Source: CAVVFX01 sp963777595 (GTDB lineage: Bacteria; Acidobacteriota; Terriglobia; Bryobacterales; Bryobacteraceae). Taken from it: a stretch of 64,000 nucleotides of DNA. The stretch is from NCBI GenBank assembly GCA_963777595.1, contig CAVZRE010000041.1:1-64000 (forward strand), in the 5' to 3' direction. The position numbers and the translations under genes are program-made. Positions 42,969-51,369 of the stretch are shown here, in pieces; position 1 is the first letter of the stretch, and each line of letters opens with the position of its first letter. Under the pieces are notes generated by a model, which saw only the letters and a program-made list of their open reading frames with translations, had not been told where the DNA came from and did not search any database.

Positions 42969-45900
42969 ATCCGCTTACCGGCATTACCGCATATCTCGCC
43001 GCACTCGAAAAGAAATTACGCCTTCTGGCATGGACACGCGGCGCCGCAATCTTCGGCGGCGCAGCGCTGATCGCAACCGTGCTGCTGGTGATGATTATCC
43101 GCCACTACTCTTTCTCCGACCCCAGCGTTTTCGGGGCCAGGGTGGTGCTCTTCCTGGTCATCGCAGCGGCGATCTCCGCCGGCCTGGTGTGGCCGCTCTT
43201 GCGGCTGAACCGCAGTCGTGCGGCGCGCCGCGCGGAGCAACAGTTCCCGCAATTCCAGGAGCGCCTGCTGACGTTCACCGAGCGATCGAAGACCCAGGCT
43301 GACGATCCTTTTTTGCCGCTGCTGGCTGCCGATGCGCTGAAGGTTGCGAACACTGCGGATACCGAAGCGATGGCGCCGAAATCGTGGATCGTGAGCTTCG
43401 CTTCGGCCGGCGCCGCGGCTGTGGCGATCCTGCTGTGGCTGGGGCTCGCGGGTCCCGGTTATCTGGGTTACGGAACTTCGCTGCTTTGGGGCGGCTACAC
43501 GCATGACGAGCGCAAGCCAATCTACAACATTGCGGTGACGCCCGGCAACGGCACGATCCGGCGTCGCTCCGACCTGCGCGTCACGGCCAAGCTCTCGGGA
43601 TTTGAATCGCCGCGCGTCAGCATGATGGCACGATATGCCAGTTCGTCCAAATGGGAGGAAGCTCCCATGCAGCCGCGGTCGGAAGCGGCCGGCTACGAAT
43701 TCTTTTTTGTCGGCGTGCCGGAGCCGGTTGAATATTACATTGAAGCCGGCGGCGTGAAGTCGTCGACCTACAAGATCAATGTCTCGGATTTGCCGGGGGT
43801 GAAGCACGTGAAGGTGAAGTACCGGTATCCATCGTGGTCGGGTTTGCCGAGCACCACGGACGATCCCGGCGGAGATCTGCGCGCGGTGGAAGGCACGGTA
43901 GCTGAAGTCGAAATCACCACCGACAAACCGCTTTCGAACGGCAGTCTGATTGTCGATGACAACAACAAGATCGCGCTGAAGAGTACCGGCCCGAACACGC
44001 TGATGGCCGAGGTGCCGATTAATAAAGACGGCATGTATCATGTGGCCGCGATGGATGCGGGCGAACTGGTGCGCCTCTCGGACGATTACTTCATCGAAGC
44101 GCGCAAGGACAATCCTCCCACCGTGACAATCAACCGTCCCGGTAAAGACGCCAAGGCAAGCCCGATTGAAGAGGTCACGATTACCGCGACCGGCAAGGAC
44201 GATTTCGGCGTCATGGCGCTCGATTTGCACTACTCCGTAAATGCCGGTCCGGAGAAGGTGATCTCGCTCCTCAAGCAGAAAGGCGTCAAGACGGCCGAAG
44301 GTTCCACCGTAGTCTCGCTCGAAGATTTCAAGCTGGTACCGGGCGACCTGGTCAGCTTCTACGCGACCGCCAAGGATGCCCGGACCACCAGCCGCACGGA
44401 CATCTATTTCATTCAGGCCGAACCGTTCGAGCGCAACTACTCGCAATCACAGCAAGGCGGCGGAGGCGGCGGCGGGCGCGGATGGCAACGAGCAGAATCA
44501 GATTTCGCAGCGCCAGAAAGAGATCATTGCCGCGACATGGAATCAGCTTAAAGCGACCAACAAGTCCACTGCGGCGGAGAACGCCAAGTATCTGGCGGAA
44601 GTGCAGGGCAAGCTGAAGGATCAGGCGCAGTCGCTGGCGGATCGCATGAAAGCTCGCGAACTTGCGGGGGCCAACGCGGCGTTCACTTCTTTTGTCAAGG
44701 ACATGGAGCAGGCGGTGGCAGCCATGACGCCCGCGTCAGACCAGTTGAAGGGACAGAAATGGAATGACGCTCTGCCTCCTGAGCAAAAAGCCTTGCAGTA
44801 TCTGCTGCGCGCGGAGGCGACGTTCCGCGACATTCAGGTCTCGTTCGGTCAGAAGGGTGGCGGCGGAGGTGGCGGCGGGGGCGGAGCCAGCCGCGATCTG
44901 GAGAGCCTCTTCGATCTTGAACTCGATAAGGACAAGAACCAGTACGAAGCCAGCCAGCAGTCGGCTTCGGAACAGCGCAATAAGGCAGTAGACGATGCGA
45001 TGCGCAAGCTGGAGGAACTGGCCCGGCGTCAGCAGGCGCTAGCCGATCAGGCAAGAACCAACAGACTCCGCAGACAGCGCTGGCAGCAGGAGATGCTGCG
45101 CCGCGAAGCCGAACAACTTCGTCAACAGATGGAGCAGTTGAAGCGCGAGCAGCAAGGACAACAAGGCCAGCAAGGCCAGCAAGGCCAGCAGGGCAACAGA
45201 GCGCCAGTTCGCAATCGGGGCAGTCTGGGCAATCGGGTCAGTCCGGGCAATCCGGCCAGCAGTCGAGTCGTGCGCAGCAACAAAGCGCGATGAGCCGCGG
45301 GCAGCAACAGCAGCAGCGGAATCAACAGAACCAACGAAATCAGCAGGACAATCCAGTGGCGCGCGGGGATCTGTCGCGATCGCAGGCGCAGCAATTGGAG
45401 CAGGCTTTAAACCGTCTGGCGGAAGCAGAGCGGCAGATGGCTGAGGCTTCATCGGCGATGCAGAACGGTCGCCAGCAACAATCAATGGGTTCGCAGCAAG
45501 GACAACAGGGCCAGCAGGGAAGGCAAGGTCAGCAACAGGGAGGCCAGCCAGGGCCAACAAGGTCAGCAAGCGGGCCAGCAGGGTCAACAGCAGGCCGGGG
45601 GACAACAAGGAGGCGGTGCTTCCCAAGCTCAGGCCCAGGCTGACGCACGGAAAGCTGCCGAAGGCTTACAATCCGCGCGTGACATGCTTTCGCGTATGCG
45701 CGAGCAGGAGAACGGCGACGCGATGAGCAACATTGTTCGCGAAGCCAATCGCCTGGCACAGCAGCAGGAGAATTTCAGCGACCGGATGCGCCAGCACTTC
45801 GGATCCGGCGCTCCCGATCCCCTGTCGCAAAATATGGGCGGCTACCGTCGCCGTCGTGCCGAATCCGCGGACGATCTACCTGACCTGGGCACGGCCGACC

Positions 45901-47027
45901 AATCTCAGAAGCAAATGGCCGACGAGAAGGAAAAGATGGCGGGTGATGTCCAAAAGCTGGAGCAGCAGATTCAGTCGGCGGTTCGCGACATCATGGGCAC
46001 CAACCAGGATGCGGCAAATAAACTGCGTCAGGCGCTGGGCGCCGCGGAGCAGGATGAGCTTGCCAACAAGATGAAGACCATCGCCGATTATCTGCGCAAA
46101 GGCCTGGGTCCCTATGCGGTGATGCGCGAAGCTCCGGTGACGCAGTCGTTAAATAATCTGCGGGACCAGGTGCAGCAGATCCAAGGTTCGCTCGCACAGA
46201 ATAAAAACAATCCTGGCGGCGCGGGCGACAAACAGCTCGAGGCGGCCCTCCAGCAGGCTGAGAAATTGCGTCAGGAACTGGAAGCTCTCGGACAACGTGG
46301 GCAATCGGGTCAACCCGGTCAGCAGGGCGGCCAGCAACAGGGACGCAGTGGCCAGCAGTCCGGACAGGGACAACGTGGCCAACAGCCGGGTCAGCAGAAC
46401 GGCGAGCAGGGCCAGCAGGGTCAGCAGGGCCAACAAGGGCAGGGCCAGCAGGCTGGTCAACAAGGCGGACAAGGCCAGCAAGGCGGACAACAAGGTCAGC
46501 AGGGCGGCCAGCAACAGGGTCAGGGCCAGCAGGGCGGTCAGCAAGCCGGCGGTAATCAACAGGGCGGACAGCAAGGCGGTCAACAGGGGGGAGGCCAACA
46601 GCAGGGCGGCCAATTTGCCAACGGCCAGTTCGGCGGACGAATCGGTAACCGTTTCGGCGGTCCGGGCGGTGGTGAGGTCTTTTGGGATCCGGCAGCCCAG
46701 CAGCGGAATTATCAGGACGCTGTGCGCGATGTGAATCGCCTGGAAGGCGCAGTGCACGACAACCCCGATCTGCTACGCCAATTGCGTGACGTAGGCAACT
46801 TATTGCCGCAGTTCGATCCGAACCGGTACCCCAATGGAATGCCTCGTGATCTGGAAAAGCTGTTCCTCCAGGCAATGACGAACGTCGAACGGGTGGAAGT
46901 GGAATTGCGCCGAAAGGTGGAAGCGCAACAGGGCAGCATTCGGAGCGCGACTCCGCAGCCGGCGCCTCCAGGCTATGCCGACGCGGTCGCGGATTACTTC
47001 CGCCGTTTAAGCAAAGAGCACCAATAA
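42965..47027 (+). CDS. Giant DUF4175-like membrane protein with Gly/Gln-rich tracts (three apparent frameshifts)
   Basis: Joined length about 1350 residues. Residues 1-180: three helices around RGAAIFGGAALIATVLLVMI, VVLFLVIAAAISAGLVWPLL and WIVSFASAGAAAVAILLWLG. Residues about 180-490: Ig-like beta domains (PIYNIAVTPGNGTIRRRSDL, PPTVTINRPGKDAKAS). Then long helical coiled coil (QRQKEIIAATWNQLKATNKS, MRKLEELARRQQALADQA) with a poly-Gly run near 44860-44890, Gln-rich tracts from 45120 and a large GQQG-rich tract about 46300-46615. The conserved C-terminus has VFWDPAAQQRNYQDAVRDVN and PPGYADAVADYFRRLSKEH. Frame changes lie near 44475, 45193 and 45550, in or beside low-complexity DNA where errors are likely. 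Last gene of the block; a strong hairpin follows. Confidence 0.82.
46300..46615 (+). repeat. Gly/Gln low-complexity coding repeat
   Basis: About 105 codons almost entirely Gly and Gln in imperfect GQQ and GGQQ steps, encoded by mixed GGC/GGT/GGA and CAG/CAA. The mixture of codons shows the peptide rather than the DNA is repetitive. A shorter tract of the same kind lies at 45120-45200 and 45480-45610. Confidence 0.9.
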
Positions 47028-47040
47028 AACTGATTTTGCC

Positions 47041-47067
47041 GGCAGACCACGAAAATTGTGGTCTGCC
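47041..47067. terminator. Hairpin ending the 33.6-47.0 kb block
   Basis: GGCAGACCAC pairs perfectly with GTGGTCTGCC (10 bp, 7-base loop) 13 bases after the stop of the DUF4175-like gene. There is no clear U-run, so termination may be Rho-assisted or the structure may protect the 3' end. Confidence 0.6.
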
Positions 47068-47159
47068 ACACAGCCATATACTTCAGTAATCTTGCGCCTT
47101 TTCGTTTCCTCAATTACGCTATGGCTTGCTTTTAATTCGCCGGTTTCAGGAAAGCAGGC

Positions 47160-47441
47160 ATGTTTACATACGTTCGTCCTCTCGCGATTGCCGCGTGGTT
47201 GGCAATGTCCGCGGGAATCATCCATGGCCAAGGCGCCGGTTATTGGCACACGAGCGGAAACAAACTCTTCGATTCCAATAACGTGCAGGTGCGTATCGCC
47301 GGCGTCACGTTGACGAGCGAGAGTTACAACGGGAGCATCGCGCCCGGCGCAACGGTGAGCGGCATTGGATTCAACGCCAGTTACAGCGGCACGAATTCCG
47401 TGCCGACAACGTTCATGCTCAACGGAACGCGCTGCCAGTAA
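47160..47441 (+). pseudogene. GH5 cellulase / CBM2 remnant with in-frame internal deletion
   Basis: 93 residues: signal peptide (LAIAAWLAMSAGIIHG), then GAGYWHTSGNKLFDSNNVQV, RIAGV, which is the start of secreted GH5 endoglucanases (normally followed by NWFG and a catalytic barrel of about 300 residues). It passes straight into SESYNGSIAPGATVSGIGFN and ASYSGTNSVPTTFMLNG, the second half of a family-2 cellulose-binding module, ending in a Cys. The catalytic domain, linker and half of the CBM are missing, yet the frame is open throughout. AGGAAAG precedes the ATG. It may be a deletion remnant or an assembly collapse between two repeats; a functional mini-protein is unlikely. Confidence 0.7.
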
Positions 47442-47505
47442 TACTGAGCTGGTTATCTCGGTACGGCAACTTAGTGGGACATTTCGGCCCGCTCTCGCCA
47501 GTCTG

Positions 47506-47658
47506 CTAACCTTCCGGCTCCTGGAGTACATCCTTCTTATGCTTCGGCTTTCGCTCCGCCTTCGGCACGATCACGCGCGCGGACTTCACCGTGCCAACCC
47601 GTTCCCGGGCAATCGCGCGAATCTCTTTCGGCACGTCGAATTTTTTCTTACGGGGCAC
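47506..47658 (-). CDS. Small basic protein downstream of lpxC
   Basis: 50 codons from a GTG, 13 bases after the lpxC stop. The product (MPRKKKFDVPKEIRAIARER, VGTVKSARVIVPKAERKPKH, KKDVLQEPEG) has 19 Lys/Arg/His against 8 acidic residues, no Cys and no hydrophobic segment. A nucleic-acid- or ribosome-associated role is possible from composition only. A weak GGGATG lies five bases before the start. I do not recognise the family. The even codon pattern and the tight lpxC spacing support a real gene, but conservation must decide. Confidence 0.5.
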   Translation of the reverse strand: MPRKKKFDVPKEIRAIARERVGTVKSARVIVPKAERKPKHKKDVLQEPEG

Positions 47659-47671
47659 CTTTACATCCCGA

Positions 47672-48562
47672 CTATGCGATGAGCGCTTCCGTCACCTGCG
47701 ACGCCAATTGATCGAAGGTCAGGACCTCATACAACGTCGGATCGCCCATAATTCGATTCACCAGCGCGGCGTGCATGGCATGTCCGGCGCTCTCGGCGAT
47801 GACGTGTCCCAGCAGCGGACTTCCGATCAGTGCGAGATCACCAATCAGATCGAGCGCCTTATGGCGGCAGCATTCATCCGCAAACCGCAGACCGCCGGGG
47901 TTGAGGACGCCATCGGGTGTGAAGCAGATCGCGTTGTCCAGGCTGGCGCCGCGAATTAATCCCATGTTGCGCATCTGGTCGAGCTCGCGTTCGAAGCCAA
48001 ACGTCCGGGCAGCGGCAATCTGGTTGGCATACCGTTCCGGGGTGACTTCCAGCTCAATGCCCTGCTTGCCTACCATGGGATGCGGAAAGTCGATATCGCA
48101 AGTCAGCCGGAAAGTCTCGGCGGGAAGAATCGTGATTCGCTTTCCTTTATCCTCGATCGAGACCGGACGCTTAATTCGCAGATACCGGCGCTGCCGGCGA
48201 TAAGAACGAATTCCTGCCTCGCGAATCAGCTCGACAAAAGGAAGTCCGCTGCCATCGAGAATGGGCACTTCCAGATTGTCGATTTCGATATATGCGTTGT
48301 CGATTCCCAAGCTATAAAAGGTGCTGAGCAGATGTTCCGTCGTCGAGATCAGCACGCCCTGCCGCATCAGGCTGGTGGCGTAGCTGACTTTGGCAACGTG
48401 TCGCCAGCTTGCCTGGATGGGAAAACGGTCCAGATCGGTCCGGATGAATACCAGTCCGGTGGACGGCGGAGCGGGCACTACCCGGATATTCACGGGCACT
48501 CCGTGATGCAAGCCGACGCCCGACATTGCGACCGGGCGATGAAGAGTAGTCTCGAAACGCAT
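47672..48562 (-). CDS. lpxC: UDP-3-O-acyl-N-acetylglucosamine deacetylase
   Basis: LpxC commits the cell to lipid A synthesis by deacetylating UDP-3-O-acyl-GlcNAc. The 296 residues from MRFETTLHRPVAMSGVGLHH show the zinc ligands in STTEHLLSTFYSLGIDNAYI (first His) and ECCRHKALDLIGDLALIGSP (His and Asp of HKxxD), and the catalytic base in AESAGHAMHAALVNRI. VPILDGSGLPFVELI is the conserved inter-domain strand. The length matches single LpxC rather than an LpxC-FabZ fusion. An in-frame extension to 48601 is not needed. Its presence shows an LPS outer membrane. It diverges from polA. Confidence 0.96.
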   Translation of the reverse strand: MRFETTLHRPVAMSGVGLHHGVPVNIRVVPAPPSTGLVFIRTDLDRFPIQASWRHVAKVSYATSLMRQGVLISTTEHLLSTFYSLGIDNAYIEIDNLEVPILDGSGLPFVELIREAGIRSYRRQRRYLRIKRPVSIEDKGKRITILPAETFRLTCDIDFPHPMVGKQGIELEVTPERYANQIAAARTFGFERELDQMRNMGLIRGASLDNAICFTPDGVLNPGGLRFADECCRHKALDLIGDLALIGSPLLGHVIAESAGHAMHAALVNRIMGDPTLYEVLTFDQLASQVTEALIA

Positions 48563-48635
48563 AGAAAGATCGAGTATGGCAAATTCGGGACCGATTGGCA
48601 AATATATTGTTTTCTTGAGGATACCGACGACAGAG

Positions 48636-48653
48636 TGTGGTCAAAATACCACA
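48636..48653. promoter_or_regulatory. Inverted repeat in the lpxC-polA divergent promoter region
   Basis: TGTGGTCAAAATACCACA: perfect 6-base arms with a 6-base spacer, directly followed by a TATACT (48654-48659) that could be a -10 box for polA; on the other strand TATTTT lies within it for lpxC. A dimeric repressor site is a plausible reading. Confidence 0.35.
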
Positions 48654-48720
48654 TATACTGAAGTTAGCTGTGGCCGATTAGCGACTTTTCGCGCAAAACG
48701 GCTTGTTATTATGGCATCTA

Positions 48721-51261
48721 GTGCAGCAACGCCTGTTCCTAATCGACTCGTACGGCTTCATCTTCCGCGCCTATCACGCGCGCGCCCGGACCAAAGCGCC
48801 GCCCATGCGCACGTCGACCGGCATCTCGACCGAAGCGGTCTTCATTTTTAACAACATGATCCGTAAGCTCGTTAAGTCCTTCGAGCCTGAATACATGGCC
48901 GCGATCTTCGAGAGTATCGGCAAGACCAAGCGCGAAGAAGAGTTCGCTGAGTACAAAGCGAACCGTGCCGAAATGCCTCAGGACCTGCCGGCACAGATCG
49001 GCTACGTGCGCCAGTTATTAGGCGCGATGAACATCCCGATTCTGCAATTTGCCGGTTATGAAGCCGACGATGTGATCGGCACGCTTTCGCATCGCGCCGA
49101 ACAAGAAGGCTTCGACGTCATTATCGTGTCCAGCGATAAAGACATGATGCAATTGGTCACCGATCGCGTCTGGATGTTGAATCCAGCCAAAGACGACACC
49201 ATCTACGATCCCGTTAAAGTAAAGGAGTTCATGGGTGTCGAGCCGAGGTTAATTGTCGACTATCTGGCGTTGACCGGCGACACCGTGGATAACATTCCAG
49301 GGGCGCCCGGCATCGGCGAAAAAGGCGCGGTCGACCTGCTGCAACAGTTCGGCTCGATCGAAGCCGCGCTCGACCGGTATGCCGAGGTCAAGAAGAAGAC
49401 CTATAGCGAGAGTCTCAAGAATCATCGTGAACGCATCGAGCTGAGTAAGCGGCTGGCGACCATCGAATGCAATGTTCCCATCGAGTTCTCGCTCGATCAA
49501 TTTGCCGTACAAGCTCCGGATACTGCGGCGATGCGCCGCATCTATCGGGAACTCGAGTTCTTCAGCCAACTGGACGAACTGGGTCCCGGCGAGGATACGC
49601 GCTCGCGGGACGTGCAGACGCTGAGTTCGCAAGAGGAGATTGCCAGGTATCTTGGTTCGATACCGGCGGATCAGCCCGTCGCGATGGCGTGGGGTCCGGC
49701 CGCTACCGCGATTGCGTGGAAGCCCGATGAAGCCAGGCTGATCCCGGCCGAGCTGCGCGAACATCTGCGGGCGCTGATTGAGGATGGCGCGCGTCCAAAA
49801 ATTGTCGCGCAGGCGAAGGATCTTCTGCTCACCTTAGATAAGGCCGGCTTCCATCCAGCCGGCTTCGAGCACGATGTGTGTCTCTATGCCTTTCAACTCG
49901 ATGCGGACCCGTCCGCCTGCGGGTTCGACCGGCTGGTCCTGCGTCATCTCGAATATCGCTTCGGAGGCGAACTGGAACGGCAGGCGACTTACCTGATTGA
50001 ACTGTTCCACACGTTGTATTCGAAGATCGAAGCGCGCAGTCTGGGGAAACTTTATCGCGACGTGGATGTTCCATTAGCGGGGGTGCTGGCGCGGATGGAG
50101 CGCGAAGGGATTCGCGTTGATCGGGTAGAGCTGAACCGTCTCTCCGACCTGATGGAGACGGAAATCACGCGGCTCACGACTGAAATTCATGCGATCGCGG
50201 GCAGGGAATTCAATATCAGTTCCCCACAACAACTGGGGCGTGTGCTGTTCGAAGACCTGGGACTTCCTTCGCCGGTGAAATATGGCAAAGGAAAAATCAT
50301 CTCGACCGCTGCTGACGTCTTGGAAGAACTCGCGGAAGCTCATGAGATCGCGCGCAAGGTGCTGGAATATCGCCAACTCACCAAGTTGAAAGGCACCTAC
50401 GTCGATGCGTTGCCGGCTTTGATCGACCGATCGACAGGCCGCATCCATACCAGCTTCAATCAAGCCGGCGCGGCTACGGGTCGCTTGTCGTCGTCGAATC
50501 CGAACCTGCAGAACATTCCCATCAAGACCAACCTGGGACGGGAGATTCGAGCCGCCTTCATCCCGCGCGACGGTTGGCAGTTAGTGGTGGCTGATTACTC
50601 GCAAATCGAATTACGTCTGCTGGCACATATGTCACACGATCCGGTGCTGATGGACGCATTTCGCAATGGCGAAGATATCCATACCCGGACGGCGGCCGAG
50701 GTGATGGGAGTTCCGCCGCTGCTTGTCACCCCGGAGGCACGTCGCGCGGCGAAGGCGGTGAACTTCGGAATCGTATATGGAATTAGCCCCTTCGGTCTGG
50801 CCGCGCAATTAGGAATTTCCCGGATCGAAGCCGAACGATATATTCTGAATTATTTTGAACGGTACGCTGGAGTGCGTCAATTTCTTGACGATACGATTGC
50901 TGAAGTCAGGCGCACGGGAGTTACCAGAACCCTGCTCGGCCGCGAAAGGCCGATTCCGGACATGAATAGCCGGAACCCCAATGCCCGCGGCTTCGCGGAA
51001 CGCACCGCCGTAAACTCGCCATTGCAAGGCACTGCGGCCGATGTGATCAAGATCGCCATGATCCGTATCGATCAGGCACTACGGAAGTTCCAGGCGCGTA
51101 TGCTGCTGCAGGTGCATGACGAACTGGTGCTGGAGGCTCCGCCCGAGGAACTCCCGGAGGTGGCCGCGCTGGTGAAGCGGGAAATGGAAACTGCTTATCC
51201 GCTGGATGTGCCGTTATTGGCGGAAGTGGGTAGCGGATCGAACTGGCGGGATGCAAAATAG
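48721..51261 (+). CDS. polA: DNA polymerase I
   Basis: 846 residues from a GTG. Residues 1-290 are the 5'-3' exonuclease (FLIDSYGFIFRAYHARARTK, AGYEADDVIGTLSHRAEQEG, DVIIVSSDKDMMQLVTDRV, LALTGDTVDNIPGAPGIGEK). The middle domain, about 310-500, keeps the RNase-H-like fold in outline, but the DEDD residues needed for 3'-5' proofreading are not found. The polymerase domain follows: GRLSSSNPNLQNIPIKTNLG, motif A DYSQIELRLLAHMSHDP, the O-helix RRAAKAVNFGIVYGISPFGL, and motif C VHDELVLEAP. Used in repair and Okazaki-fragment processing. The TTG six codons upstream is a possible but less family-like start. Confidence 0.96.
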   Translation: MQQRLFLIDSYGFIFRAYHARARTKAPPMRTSTGISTEAVFIFNNMIRKLVKSFEPEYMAAIFESIGKTKREEEFAEYKANRAEMPQDLPAQIGYVRQLLGAMNIPILQFAGYEADDVIGTLSHRAEQEGFDVIIVSSDKDMMQLVTDRVWMLNPAKDDTIYDPVKVKEFMGVEPRLIVDYLALTGDTVDNIPGAPGIGEKGAVDLLQQFGSIEAALDRYAEVKKKTYSESLKNHRERIELSKRLATIECNVPIEFSLDQFAVQAPDTAAMRRIYRELEFFSQLDELGPGEDTRSRDVQTLSSQEEIARYLGSIPADQPVAMAWGPAATAIAWKPDEARLIPAELREHLRALIEDGARPKIVAQAKDLLLTLDKAGFHPAGFEHDVCLYAFQLDADPSACGFDRLVLRHLEYRFGGELERQATYLIELFHTLYSKIEARSLGKLYRDVDVPLAGVLARMEREGIRVDRVELNRLSDLMETEITRLTTEIHAIAGREFNISSPQQLGRVLFEDLGLPSPVKYGKGKIISTAADVLEELAEAHEIARKVLEYRQLTKLKGTYVDALPALIDRSTGRIHTSFNQAGAATGRLSSSNPNLQNIPIKTNLGREIRAAFIPRDGWQLVVADYSQIELRLLAHMSHDPVLMDAFRNGEDIHTRTAAEVMGVPPLLVTPEARRAAKAVNFGIVYGISPFGLAAQLGISRIEAERYILNYFERYAGVRQFLDDTIAEVRRTGVTRTLLGRERPIPDMNSRNPNARGFAERTAVNSPLQGTAADVIKIAMIRIDQALRKFQARMLLQVHDELVLEAPPEELPEVAALVKREMETAYPLDVPLLAEVGSGSNWRDAK

Positions 51262-51369
51262 AAGGACGGATTTGTGATGGAACGTTACATAACAGGGTCG
51301 CGTCTGTGTCTCACGGTAACCTTTTGAGCCGAGTTGTGTTAGCAGTACATAGTGAATAGGTGATTGACG

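Noticed and set aside
43016..44446. 476-codon minus-strand frame opposite the DUF4175-like gene
   Set aside because: Shadow frame; the plus-strand product has helices, Ig-like domains and fits the operon.
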